This document shows positions 22,873 through 33,759 of a stretch of DNA of 64,000 bases, in pieces (the first letter of the stretch is position 1; every line of letters starts with the position of its first letter). A program made the position numbers and the translations under genes. A model generated the notes under the pieces. That model worked only from the letters and a program-made list of their open reading frames with translations, had not been told where the DNA came from and did no database searches. Source of the stretch: Cephalopachus bancanus (lineage: Eukaryota > Chordata > Mammalia > Primates > Tarsiidae); NCBI GenBank assembly GCA_027257055.1, contig JAPVLO010000571.1:1-64000 (forward strand). Reading direction: 5' to 3'.

Positions 22873-23509
22873 TGTTAAACCCAAAATTCAAAATCCGAGA
22901 GACCACCAAGGAGCCAGCTCCGATGCAAACACATGAGGGTCTTTATTCAGGCTCGAGTCTGGGCTCATGTTTGAAGCCGACGCAGCAGCTTCAGGGACGA
23001 GATCCCCGACCCAGGCTAACACGCACCTTTTATACATAATCCTGAAGGGGTGGGGTGGCTTTATAAACTTGTGCACACAGAATTGGATAAAAACTATATG
23101 ACGCAGTTACAAAGATTTTGATTGGTTGATTCAAGTTCTATTTGCGCGGGCTCAGGTTTAGTTACTTGTGATGGACAAGTAACTGCCAAACGGGTGGAAT
23201 GGAATGCCAGATAAACTAGCTTTAGCAAGCAGGCAGGAGGTTCGAAACAAGGCAGAATCCACGGGGGGGGGTGGCTGGCGCCACCAGTCTACCATTATCT
23301 AAGCAAAGGAATGTCCAGGAGGGGCTTATTGCTTAACATTCACACACTGCTAGCAGCAGTTGCAGAAGCAATCGGTTATTTTATGGGACAAACAAAAATT
23401 AAACTTAACAAAGTTCTAAGTACAAACACTGCAAACAAATACAGTGAACGTGGGGTAGGAATTCATATAGTAATAGTTCTTTTTGAGTTTTTTTTTTTTG
23501 AGTCTCTCA
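22873..23509 (-). repeat. 5' LTR of the Gln-type ERV
   Basis: 637 bases, very similar to the 635-base 3' LTR, with the same ends and poly(A) signal. Obvious differences are a longer T run near 23,490 and scattered substitutions. Confidence 0.88.
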
Positions 23510-23520
23510 AAACCAAATAA

Positions 23521-23811
<291 letters not shown>

Positions 23812-23943
23812 GCGGGATGCACAAAATAAAATAAGTGAAAGTCTATTCATTGTATTCATATATGAACATTTTAACATAAAATACCAAGTTAAAACTGAAA
23901 TTTGTTTGTAAAAAATGATTAGCAGACAAAAAGGATAAAATAA

Positions 23944-24235
23944 GACTGGGGGCTGTGGCTCCTTCCTGTAATCTCAGCACTTTGGGATGTGGAGGTGAGA
24001 GGATTGCCTGAGCCCAGAGGTTTGAGACCAGACTGGACAACATGGTAAGACCTCATCGCTACAAGAAATCAAAAAAATTAGCTGGGTGTGGTGGCAGGCG
24101 CTTGTAGTTCTAGCTACTTGAAAGACTGAGGCAGAAGGATCACCTGAGCCTAGTAAGTCGAGGCTGCAGTAGTCTCAAGCATGCCACTTCACTCCAGCCT
24201 GGGCCACAGAGTAAGACTCCAACTTTAAAAAAAAA
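23944..24235 (+). repeat. Alu, first of three stacked
   Basis: Preceded by 'aaaaggataaaataag'. The same text recurs only after the third Alu (about 24,816-24,831). Confidence 0.9.
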
Positions 24236-24239
24236 AGGA

Positions 24240-24533
24240 TGCCAGGCTTGGTGGCTCAGCCTGTAATCCCATGCCTTTGGGAGGCTGAGGTGAGTGGGTT
24301 GCCTGAGCCCCTGGGTTCGAGACCCGCCTGGGCAGTGAGACCTCATCTCTACAATAAATCAAAAAATCAGTCGGGCGTGGTAGCGTGCACCTGTAGTTCC
24401 AGCTACTCAGAAGGCTGAGGCAGAAGGATCGCTGGAGCCCAGCAGGCCGAGGCTGCGGTGGCTGGGAGTAGCCACTGCACTCCAGTCTGGGCAACAGAGT
24501 GAGACTCCAACTGAAAAAAAAAAAAAAAAAAGG
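24240..24533 (+). repeat. Alu, second of three stacked
   Basis: Begins after the A tail plus 'ggat' of the first. Confidence 0.92.
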
Positions 24534-24535
24534 AT

Positions 24536-24821
24536 AGCTGGGCTCAGTGGCTCAGCCTGTAATCCCACAGCTTTGGAAGGCTGAGGTGAGTGGATTGCCT
24601 GAGCCTGTGGGTTCTAGACCCACCTGGGCAGCGAGACCTCATCTCTACAATAAATCAAAAACTCAGCTGGGTTGGTAGCACATGTCTGTCATTTCGGCTA
24701 CTTGGAAGGCTGAGGCGGAAGGATCGCCGGAGCCCAGCAAGTCGAGGCTGTGGTGGCCGGGAGCAGCCACTGCATTCTAGTCTGGGCGACAGAGTGAGAC
24801 TCCAACTCAAAAAAAAGAGGA
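24536..24821 (+). repeat. Alu, third of three stacked
   Basis: Begins after the A tail plus 'ggat' of the second. Confidence 0.92.
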
Positions 24822-24915
24822 TAAAATAAGGCATCATTCAAAAAATAATAATTTTAACACACTTCAGAAATAAAATTCAAATTAATCATGAATAATGAAA
24901 AATAAAACGTTAGTT

Positions 24916-25030
24916 AGAAGACTGAAGTGAAAGGATCACCTGAGTCCAGCAGGTTGAGGCTGTGGTGGCTGCGAGCCTGCCATTGCACTCCAGCCTGGGT
25001 GACAGAGTGAGATTTCAAATAAATAAATAA
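24916..25030 (+). repeat. Alu right-half fragment
   Basis: Second monomer only, with an 'aaataaataaataa' tail. Confidence 0.8.
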
Positions 25031-25069
25031 ATTCTCTTTTAAAAGGGGTCATCTAAAAAAAAATAATAA

Positions 25070-25374
25070 GCTGGGCACAGTGGCTCATGTCTGCAGTCCC
25101 AGACTTTGGGATGCAGAGGCAAGAGGATTGTCTGAACTCAGGGGTTCGACACCAACCTGGGCAACTTGGCGAGACCTTGTCTCTACAATAAATCATAAAA
25201 TTAGCCAGGCATGGTGGCACATGCCTGTAGTTCCAGCTACTTGAAAGATTGAGGTGGAAGGATCGCCTGAGTCCAACAGGTCGAGGCTGCAGTGGCCATG
25301 AGCGTGCCACTGCACTCCAGCCTGGGCAACAGAGTGAGACTCTGTTTCAAAATGATAATAATAATAATAATAAT
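25070..25374 (+). repeat. Alu with (ATA)n tail
   Basis: Dimer of intermediate type ('gtgagaccttgtctctacaataaatca'-like body), ending in an (ATA)n tract at about 25,353-25,374. Confidence 0.9.
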
Positions 25375-25380
25375 GAAGCA

Positions 25381-25655
25381 GGCTGGGTGCAGTGGCTCAT
25401 GCCTGTAATCACAGCACTTTGGTAAGCTGAGGTAGGAAGATCACTCGAGCTTAGGTGTTTGAGACCAGTCTATGCAACATAGTGAGACCTGTTTCTACAA
25501 AAAAATAAAAATTAGGCATGATGGCATGTAACTGTATCCCAGCTATTCAGGAGGCTGAGGTGGAAGGATCACTTGCGCCCAAGAGGTCCAAGTTGCAGTG
25601 AGCTTTAATTGTGCCACTGCACTCCAGCCTGGGCAACAAAGTGAGACTCCAACTC
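25381..25655 (+). repeat. Older Alu
   Basis: 'ggctgggtgcagtggctcat' start and 'gctgaggtaggaagatcac'; ordinary primate type. Confidence 0.88.
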
Positions 25656-25915
25656 AATACATAAATCACATGAAACTATACAAAGGCGTCACAAGAGAAC
25701 TGCAGACTAATATCTCTTATGAATGTAGATGCAAAACCCTTCAACAAAATACTAGCAGATTAAATCCAGCAATATGTAAAAGATCATACACAAGGAACAA
25801 GTAGAATTTATCTCAGGAATACAAGGTTCATTTTACATCCTGTAGAGACCAAGGGAAAGCTTCCCTTTTGCCCTCTGAAATTTCTATGAAAATCAACTCA
25901 CAAAAGGCAGATTAA

Positions 25916-26213
25916 GCTGGGCATGGTGGCTCACGCTTGTAATCTGAACACTTTGGGAGGCAGAGCTGAGAGGATTGCCTGAGTTCAGGGATTCGAGATC
26001 AGCCTGGGCAAATTAGCAGAACCTCATCTCTACAATAAATCAAAAAATTAGCTGGGCATGGTGGCATGCATCTTTAGTTCCATCTAATTGGAAGGCTGAA
26101 GCAGAAAGATTGCCTGAGCCTAGCAGGCCGAAGCTGCTGTGGTCGAGGCTGCCTGTCACTGAACTCCAGTCTGGGTGACAGAGACAGACTCCAAATCAAA
26201 GAAAAAAAAAAAG
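25916..26213 (+). repeat. Alu
   Basis: Dimer of intermediate type with a long A tail. Confidence 0.9.
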
Positions 26214-26347
26214 ACAGATTAATTGGAGAAAAGGCACATAAACTTATTAACACATACACAGGGAGAACCACAGAGTGATTACTCACCCCCAGTTGGGGTT
26301 CTGAGGGACCCAAGAAACTTAAAAAGCTATACTTGCTGTAAAAGAAG

Positions 26348-26455
26348 CATTCACTATATTTTGTATATCCCTACCTCACATTCACTACATCTTGTATATC
26401 CCTACCTCACGTTTACTATATTTTGTATATCCTTACCTCACGTTCATTGCATTTT
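26348..26455. repeat. 31-bp tandem repeat, about 3.5 copies
   Basis: Units begin at 26,348, 26,379 and 26,410, each 31 bases and ending 'tacctca', with a partial fourth unit. A small minisatellite. Confidence 0.85.
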
Positions 26456-26499
26456 ATGAATTCTTAGTACTTTAAATCCTACCTCAGACCCCGTAGAAC

Positions 26500-26632
26500 T
26501 AGGCACATGTCGGGTGCCGGGTAGTGACTGATTGTGCAGTTATACAATGTCTTAAGCAGTGTTTGTACTTAGAACTCTTGTTAAGTGATAAGCCCCTTCT
26601 GGACATTCCTTTGCTTAGATTGAAGTAGACTC
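26500..26632 (+). mobile_element. Left piece of an LTR split by an ERV
   Basis: The reverse complement of 'aagttctaagtacaaacac' and 'ggaatgtccgggaggggc' from the Gln-type LTRs is visible. The same LTR resumes at 32,696. The left border is uncertain. Confidence 0.65.
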
Positions 26633-27186
26633 TGAAAGAAGTTTGGCACCAGTAATGACTCCACACCCAGTCTGAACCAAGAGATTTATTAAAGGGGCAG
26701 TTACACGAAGGGACTGTAACCGAGGAAGAGTAAGAGAGAGAGAGAAAGAGGGAAGGAGAGAGGGAGTGAGAGAGCCAGCAAGAGAGTGGTGGGGACAGAG
26801 AGAGAAAGCAAGAGAGAAAGAGAGAGGGAGGGAGAGGGGGCGAGAGAGTGTGGAAGAGAGAGAGTAAGAGAGAAAGAGAGAGAGAGAGAGAGAGAGGAAG
26901 AGAGTGGCAGGGACAGAGAGAGGGAGTAAGAGAGAGAGAGAGAGACCGAGAGAAAGAGAGACCAAGAGAGAGAGAGAGAGAGAGAGATTTATGAACCTTG
27001 CAGGGGCTGGCCAGTGCCGGGCTTGAGTCTTATTGGAGGAGACTAGGTAGCATTTCTATAGGGAGAGGTTGTTTGAGCACAGGTTTAAGTTTTGCACTGG
27101 CGGGAAAAGCCACTTAGGGCCTTTGTTGTCTTTGGGAGACAGCGCCATCTTGGGGACGCCCTTCTGACTGTTCCCTGCACCTTTCA
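26633..27186 (-). repeat. 3' LTR with GA-rich tract
   Basis: Contains an imperfect (GA)n tract at about 26,730-26,990 and, on the minus strand, AATAAA near 26,690. Confidence 0.9.
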
Positions 27187-27198
27187 TTCCCACCTTTT
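27187..27198 (-). other. Polypurine tract
   Basis: Minus strand AAAAGGTGGGAA directly next to TGAAAG of the LTR. Confidence 0.8.
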
Positions 27199-27639
27199 CT
27201 GTTTATTTGGGAGAGGGGCGTTGTTATTCTTTCTGGCTGCTTCCTGCTGTATGTGGGCATTGTGGGGTGAGGTGGGGGAAGGGCACAGAACCAGTTAGAA
27301 TAGGGTCCAGAGGCAGGCACTGAAGGTGAAAATTCTTGAAAGCTTCTGTTGTATGAAAGTTTTTTGTAAGTGCAGAATGACGACTTGTTTCGGCCAGTCC
27401 TCCAGTGGGCACAAGGGCGGTAGTAACCAGCTGTCTTGGAGTAGACTGTGGAGGTGAATAGAGAACCTGGAAGAGAACATATCTAAAATAAAAGTTAAGT
27501 GATGTTTAGGGGCAGCACCAGAAGAAAAAGCAAGGTGGGGCACAGGTAACATTGACAAGCGATGGTTGAGTTGAAGCTGTGAACAGAGGAATTCCTGATA
27601 GTGGGGGGGAAATGAACAGTAGGATTTTGTGTGCAGGGG

Positions 27640-27860
27640 GTGGTAAGACTTTTTATGAATGCTACTGCTGTTTTTGCTATTGTGAATAATGCTGCAATAA
27701 ACATGTATGTGTAGAACCAGCTGTGTTGCCCACTGAAAGAAGACTGGATAAAAATGTGGTATATATGTATGATGGAATATTACGCAGCTATAAAGGACAA
27801 AATTATGAACCTTACAGCAACTTGGGTAGACTCAGAGTCTGTGATATTGAGTGATTTATT
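27640..27860 (+). repeat. L1 ORF2/3' fragment inside the ERV
   Basis: 'attgtgaataatgctgcaat' and 'aaaatgtggtatatatgtat' followed by 'gatggaatattacgcagc' are typical late-ORF2 L1 text. Confidence 0.6.
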
Positions 27861-28249
27861 AAAGAAACAAAGAACTGCATGAAATTACTGGATTGTAACT
27901 TAATAAAAGGAATAAAGTCAGGCCTATATTTTGACAATTGTAGGCAGTGGCTGATTATTTTTTGTACATAAAACCTATAAGGCCTGAAGTTATCAGCATA
28001 ACTTAAATAATAAACTTTAATTTTTGTAGCTTTATTATAAGTGGCAGCTTTTGTATTTTTGGACTATAATGGTGACCTGACAGATTGTTTTAGACTATAA
28101 TTTGAACTAGGTACTTAAGTAAATTTTACATAAAATTTGAAGGGAAATCTGAAAATATTTGGAGACTTGTATTTAGAAAATAATTTATTATGCCTAGATT
28201 GTTTATAGAGTTTTTTGTATGTATATATTTTTTAAACTTTCCTTATACC

Positions 28250-28558
28250 ATTTTTGGTGTGCTTATATCATTTTATTTCTGTTTTTTACCCCCTTTTAAA
28301 AAATTTTTATAACTATCTACGTTATTATAGGACAGAAATGTACCATATAAGATTTCCTCTTAGATAAATATATATATATATTTATATTCCTTTTTTTTGT
28401 TTACTTACTAAAACTTTGTTTGTATACCAACAACCTTTTTACATTTTTCCTTTGCTTTTGCTTTTCTTTTTATTTATTTATAGATAACCTTTTACAGTCA
28501 TAATTTGAATTTACCTTTTAGTAACTGTTAGGTGAAATATTTAGTTTTTGGAACACCT
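28250..28558 (-). mobile_element. AT-rich pol-derived segment, second diverged copy
   Basis: Resembles 29,950-30,330 and 21,475-21,830 ('ttattataggacagaaatgt', 'taccaacaacctttttacat') but is more diverged. Confidence 0.4.
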
Positions 28559-28925
28559 TTAATTCCACTGGAGAGCAGGTTTTAGGAGGAAGAAGTTCAG
28601 TATGAGCACAAGGGCTAAAAATTTAGCCTTAGTATTAATTAAGAAATTAATTTGGACCCCAGTCACATTTATATAGACCCAAGGATTCTCTGGGTAGATG
28701 GCATACAGAGTGCTGTGCTGGGCCATGCCCCTCCCGCTGCAGTGAACAGCCACTATAACTGAGCTAGGTGTTTTCTCTCCCCTTCAGGAGAGGACGCACC
28801 ATCTCTTTCAGTGGCTTTTTAGTCCAGGTATTGGACAAAGTTCTGGGGGCTTAGGCTATTAAGAAGAATTGTGCGTTAGGTGCCCAGATTGACCACGTTT
28901 ATAGCAGATGATACCATCCCCTTAG
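28559..28925 (-). pseudogene. Second nucleocapsid-protease remnant
   Basis: On the minus strand a zinc-knuckle relic (about 28,880-28,920) reads 'CYKRGQSGHLTHNS', with the second and last Cys replaced. Downstream, 'VTGVQINFLINTKAKFLAL' has the shape of the retroviral protease start, with 'INTKA' where 'DTGA' is expected, so the catalytic Asp is lost. It differs from the nucleocapsid-protease at 30.3-31.0 kb, so two modules coexist. Confidence 0.6.
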
Positions 28926-29949
28926 CAGGTTTATCCTTATCAGGCCTCTTTTGGGCGGCTGGAGCTTTTGCCTTTAGCGGCAACTGCCAATTTGTTTACC
29001 TTTTTTCTGGCTGGTGCTCATTTTGGAGTTCTTCTCCTTTTTTTTTTTCTTTTGTTTTATGACTTTTTAATGCTGTTTATAAGAACGCCTGGTTTAAAAC
29101 CCTTTAGAGTGAACAGACCATGAAGATGTGAAATGATCTGTTTCTACATATTCCTAATTATGAACAGGCAAAATTGTCAAAAATTTTCATGAATTATTAA
29201 ACAGCAGCCTTAGTCGTAAGACATGGACAATTTAATGAGTATAGCCAAAAACCGCAAGCATTAGTGTTACTTAGCATTACAATATAAAGTAGGGAGTCAG
29301 CAAACATTACAAGACTTTAAGAGACTTTTTAACAGTTTTTTACAGGGACAAGCAGTTGATTATGATTTTAGGCAAGGCCTAAACCTTTAGAAACAGACTT
29401 ACTTTTAATTAACCTGGCCTTTAGCATTTGAAAACGAGAACAGCCTATTTTTTTTTTTAGTTGACAGAGAAAGATTATAAAATTATTTATTATTATTATT
29501 ATTATAGGTGGATTAGAATGAGCCCCTTCAGAATTTATAAAGGAGAACACAGGCTAAGGAAGCGAGGGGGAGTGGTCCCCAGAAAGAATTTAAGATAACC
29601 GGTAACACTTTTATATGCAGCAGACAATTTTTTACAATCTTAACAACAAAGGGCAGAAATTTTAACAGCGCCAATGGGTTGGGAGAAAACACCACGTAAA
29701 TAAAAGGAGACATAAAATGACATCAAGAAATATGCGCCAATCAAGTTTTAAAAGACCACATGTCCCATTAAACAAAGCATAATAACTCAACCAGCTTTTT
29801 AGCAGTTTTAAAGTGACAGACACTCACAGATAAGAGAATGAAGGGTATGGGAAATATTTGCTTTGTCCCCCTTTTGTCATATTTTTCACGAAGATATTTC
29901 AGACACTTCTTAGCAATTGTTGGTTGGTATACCCCCAACACAGACTAAC
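28926..29949. other. AT-rich ERV interior, unassigned
   Basis: Stops in all frames and no motif recognised. A (TTA)n tract lies near 29,488-29,505. Confidence 0.5.
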
Positions 29950-30340
29950 TATGTGTAGCCTCGACTGTTTACAGAATTTCTTTTACTTTTTTCCACTAAC
30001 TTTCACCCAACATGTTCAATAAACTCATACCATTCTTTGACATGCTTAAACCTTCTATTTTTATTCTATGCTTTCTTTAACCAGCCATTCTATTATAGAA
30101 CAAAATGTTCCATACAAGATTCTTTCCTATATAATTATTATCTTTTTCTTTATTCTTTCTTACTAAAAACATACCTTACACCAACAACTTTCTTTACATT
30201 TTTCTTAACCTCAGAGCTCTAATCAAAGCAATAACTTTATATGCAGCAGAAGGGCTTAGATAGGATCCAATGTGGAACTATTAGGGAAATCCAAAGCTAT
30301 ACAAAAGGCACCCAAAAAGTACAGTGGTGTGAGTTTTAAT
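29950..30340 (-). mobile_element. Pol-derived segment shared with 21,475-21,830
   Basis: Long near-identical stretches with the Gln-type ERV. It joins the protease remnant at about 30,340, where 'LERDIMTKIKTHT' on the minus strand ends abruptly. Confidence 0.65.
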
Positions 30341-30642
30341 TTTTGTCATAATGTCCCTTTCCAGTAATGGAGCTGGACACATTGGCATAACAAGGAAAGA
30401 GTGTTGAAATATTTTATCTCTCAGAACACATGGAAGTAATGGCATAGTGAGGGGCCTGGATATAATGCCCTATAACCCCACAACCAAAAGGGGTGAAGGA
30501 AGGAGTGGACCAGGAATTTAAGTACAGCTGAGCATGTAGCCCCTGTATTAATAACAAATGATATAACCCCGCCAGCTACTGATATTTCCACCCTAGGCTT
30601 GGTTGGTTTAATGGTTTGTTCCAAAGACATTGGGGCTATCAA
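30341..30642 (-). pseudogene. Protease remnant
   Basis: 'VEISVAGGVISFVINTGATC' includes 'NTGA', matching the 'DTGA' active site of retroviral proteases with the catalytic Asp changed to Asn. A stop follows within about 30 codons. A 'CPAPLLERDIMTK'-like segment in another frame (about 30,350-30,400) is the usual protease/reverse transcriptase junction. Inactive by both the substitution and the frame breaks. Confidence 0.75.
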
Positions 30643-31628
30643 GTTAGGGGCGAGTCAACCTGATTGGAGCAAGCCCAAGAGATCTCCTTTTGAGATGCCT
30701 GGTGTCCCTTAATTACAGCAAGCCTCTGGGCCATGTGCTCTCCTCCTGGGTGAATGAGGCAATTATGAGCCCAATGTCCATGCTGTTTGCATTTGGGACA
30801 GGGTTTTGCTGGTGGGCAGGGCTTGACAGTCTTTGGCCATATGTTCATTTTAACGGCATTGGAAACAAACCTGGGAAGGGGGCTGTGTAGTTGAATGACC
30901 GGTGTGGCCTTGGATTGGGTTACTGGAGGGCTATACTGGGGGTGATTGAAAGGGGAGGGCACAGAGGTTGAATTGTTGGAGAAGTGGGTGGAGCTGAAGA
31001 GGAAAGAGGGGGCTCCTTTGCAGGATTGAAATCCAAGACGGGAGGGAGCAAGCCGCCAGGAGGGGCCTTACAGTGTTTGTGGTGGGGGAGGGGAGTTTGG
31101 AGGAGGAAGAAGAGATGCATGTAGGACAAAGGGAAAGAGAGAAGCTGTAGAGGGAGTGTTTACGGAAGAGAGAAAGGGACTGAACGCGGGGAATCTCTGC
31201 CCACCGTTCTGAACGCTCACATAAGTTATATAGGCCACTGATTTTGGTTGTCTAAGGGATATGTTGGCCAGTCTTGTGTGTGTAGAGGCAAATTAGACAT
31301 TTGGGCTTGATATTGGGAGAGAGAGAGAATCAGCTGGCAGGGATTACAAGCCTCCCATAGCAAGACAGGTGGACCAAATGGGGCGTCCCCCGAAGAGTCG
31401 GCTGTCCGAGAAGTGTGGCTGTGGCAAAGTCTGTCGTCACAGAGGTTTGGCACAACCAGGGTTCTCCTGGAGAACCGAGGGGGTCAAGGCACCTCGCGCT
31501 AGGATTTTCCGAAACAGAGAGCATTTGACCAAGCGGCGGGTAGGAAGTGTAGTCGCAATTCCTGCTGGTCGAACAGGGCTTACTGTGGGACAATAGACAT
31601 GAAACCTCCGAGGTTTACTGTTGCCCAA
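30643..31628 (-). pseudogene. Gag remnant with CCHC zinc knuckle
   Basis: The nucleocapsid (about 30,770-30,815) shows an intact CX2CX4HX4C box, 'CPKCKQHGHWAHNC'. Upstream minus-strand frames are Pro-rich, like the matrix-capsid linker. 'GNSKPRRF' at 31,628 may be the Gag start with ATG changed to TTG, about 480 bases from the primer-binding site; this is inference. Several stops and shifts interrupt the matrix and capsid. Confidence 0.65.
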
Positions 31629-32108
31629 CAGATATAGGAGTCCTTCAGAATCCGCTGTGGCCAGCAGATGTGGCCCGGCAGCCGTGGGATTCTTTAGGGA
31701 GGGGGTAGAGAGAGAATTTTACTGAAACTACTGTGGGTTAGCAGTCATGGGGCCTCTGGGGCCCACTGCAAACTGGCAGCCGCAGGAGTTTTTAAAGTTT
31801 GAGAGAGATAAAGGAGAAGAGGAAGGCTTTAGGGTCCGTGGTGGTCATGAAAGCCGAGGCGGGTGTGTTTCCCCTCGCCTGGGGGCCGGAGGGGGCGGTT
31901 CCTGAAGTCCGTTCCCTCCAGAGTACTCCAGCAAGTTTTTCACTCCCTTGTTTCGGGGAGGGGAACTTACCTATCCAACGGTCGCTGATGGATGCATTTT
32001 ACGTGTTCAAAACAGTGGGAAGGTCCAGGAGGGCTGGAGTGGCCACAGGTGCCGGGTCGGGGCTCTCGCCTATGGGAATACACCCACACAGAGGCGAGGG
32101 AGCACCTG

Positions 32109-32126
32109 TCCCAGGTTTCGGCACCA
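32109..32126 (-). other. Primer-binding site, tRNA-Phe type
   Basis: Plus strand TCCCAGGTTTCGGCACCA equals the 3' end of tRNA-Phe as I know it except for one base (A for G). One base separates it from the LTR. HERV-F-type elements use this primer. Confidence 0.85.
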
Positions 32127-32127
32127 A

Positions 32128-32367
32128 TGAAAGAAGTTTGGCACCAGTAACGACTCCACACCCAGTCTGAACCAAGAGATTTATTAAAGGAGCAGTTACA
32201 CGAAGGGACTGTAACCGAGGAAGAGTAAGAGAGAGAATAGAGAGGGAAGGAGAGAGGGAGTGAGAGAGCCAGCAAGAGAGTGGTGGGGACAGAGAGAGAA
32301 AGCAAGAGAGAAAGAGAGAGGGAGGGAGAGGGGGCGAGAGAGTGTGGAAGAGAGAGAGTAAGAGAGA

Positions 32368-32398
<31 letters not shown>

Positions 32399-32695
32399 CA
32401 AGAGAGTGGCGGGGACAGAGAGAGGGAGTAAGAGAGAGAGAGAGAAAGAGAGACGGAGAGAAAGAGAGACTGAGAAAGAGAGAGAGAGAGAGATTTATGG
32501 ACCTTGCAGGGGTTGGCCAGTGCCGGGCTTGAGTCTTATTGGAGGAGACTATGAGGTAGCATTTCTATAGGGAGAGGTTGTTTGAGCACAGGTTTAAGTT
32601 TTGCGCGGGCGGGAAAAGCCGCTTAGGGCCTTTGTTGTCTTTGGGAGGCAGCGCCATCTTGGGGACGCCCTTCTGACTGTTCCCTGCGCCTTTCA
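32128..32695 (-). repeat. 5' LTR with GA-rich tract
   Basis: 568 bases; GA tract at about 32,225-32,495. Outside the GA tract I count roughly ten differences from the 3' LTR over about 300 bases. Confidence 0.9.
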
Positions 32696-33104
32696 GACTC
32701 TGTGGCACTAGCCACCCTCCTGGTGGGCTCTATGGTGATTCAAACCTCCGGCTCCCATGCAAAAGTTAATTTACATGCAGTGACTGTGTAAACCAAGCTT
32801 ATCTGACATTCCACTCTGCCCATTTAGCCATTTCCCGTCAATCACAGGCAACTAAGGTAGAGCCCGCCAAACCAGAAAATAAACCTACCAATCCCAAGTG
32901 CCCCCATACCCATTAGGAGAAATTACCCAATCATGTAAAACAAGTTGAAGCCCACTCTGTAATTGTGTATAAACTGCTTGCTATACTGATTGTCTGAATC
33001 CTGCGTGCTCAAACATGACGATCGAGCCTGAATAAAGACCCTTGTGTGTTTGCATCGGAGCTGGCTCTTTGTGGTCTCTCGGATTTAAAATCTTGGGTTT
33101 AACA
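32696..33104 (+). mobile_element. Right piece of the split LTR
   Basis: Starts with the duplicated GACTC and continues the Gln-type LTR in plus orientation. It contains 'gcctgaataaagaccc' (poly(A) signal) and ends 'tcttgggtttaaca', matching the LTR end at 17,010 reversed. Its start lies at about 26.5 kb. Confidence 0.8.
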
Positions 33105-33466
33105 GTTCAAGAGTTTATATACCATTTTGAGATGACAGAAAGAATGAGGCAAAACAGATTATGGGAGGGGGAAGAAAAGGAATTACTAAAGAGAAGGAAA
33201 GGATGTGGGGATAGAGACTCACTTGTAAATAGAATAGTTTTTTCTGGAATTTGTTTTCTGAGTCGGGATCCCACTCTGTTGCCCAGGCTGGAGCACACTG
33301 GCACAAACACACTACACCACAGTGGCTCAGTGGGGAACGGGTAGCAGAGAGACCTTAAAGCTTCTTCAGTTCAGCATATCAAAGTGCCATATTATCAGTG
33401 TTTGAGGCCAACGACCCCAAAATAATCAAATAATGGGATATCTGACATCAATAAAGAACAAAACCA

Positions 33467-33759
33467 TCCAGGCTCGGTGGCTCACCCTGTAATCCCACAC
33501 CTTGGGAGGCTGAGGTGAGCGGATTGCCTGAGCCCATGGGCTTGAGACCCACCTGGACAACTTGACAAGACCTCATCTGTACGATAAATCAAAAAAATTA
33601 GCCAGGCGTGGTAGCATGCACCTGTAGTTCCAGCTACTGGGAAGGCTGAGGTGGAAAGATCTCCAGAGCCCAGCAGGTTGAGGCTGCTGTGGCGGGGAGC
33701 GGCCACTGCACTCCAGCCTGGGCAAGAGAGTGAGACTCCCGCTCAAAAAAAAAAAAAAA
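33467..33759 (+). repeat. Alu, lineage-specific variant
   Basis: Flanked by 'aaagaacaaaacca' at 33,453-33,466 and 33,760-33,773. Confidence 0.93.

Larger units (their letters stand above)
17010..23509 (-). mobile_element. Gammaretroviral ERV (tRNA-Gln type) with betaretroviral middle
   Basis: Two similar LTRs in the same orientation (17,010-17,644 and 22,873-23,509), a primer-binding site and a polypurine tract bound a 5.2-kb interior read on the minus strand. Gag starts and Env ends in gammaretroviral style. Between them lie a betaretroviral integrase end, env, polypurine tract and LTR start. Full gag, protease and reverse transcriptase are absent. The flanks do not match as a target duplication: the left flank is an Alu cut in half, the right flank unrelated. 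So the locus has been rearranged, either as RNA-level recombination or as a nested insertion with deletions. Confidence 0.8.
26633..32695 (-). mobile_element. tRNA-Phe-type ERV nested in an LTR
   Basis: 6,063 bases with ends TGAAAG...CTTTCA and a GACTC duplication at 26,628-26,632 and 32,696-32,700. LTRs of 554 and 568 bases surround a 4.9-kb interior with a Phe primer-binding site, decayed gag and protease, and AT-rich pol-derived text. No recognisable reverse transcriptase, integrase or env core was seen, so it is a deleted, non-coding copy. The host LTR of the Gln family continues on both sides. Confidence 0.88.

Noticed and set aside
26348..26455. Regular 31-bp repeats resembling a CRISPR array
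   Set aside because: Head-to-tail with no spacers, in primate DNA; a minisatellite.
26615..26965. Ser/Leu-rich frame on the minus strand (also 31,967-32,401, and the Arg/Glu-rich 32,280-32,570)
   Set aside because: Translation of the GA microsatellite in the LTRs.
33255..33330. Alu-like text
   Set aside because: Only about 40 bases resemble the reversed Alu start before similarity fails; too little for a confident call.
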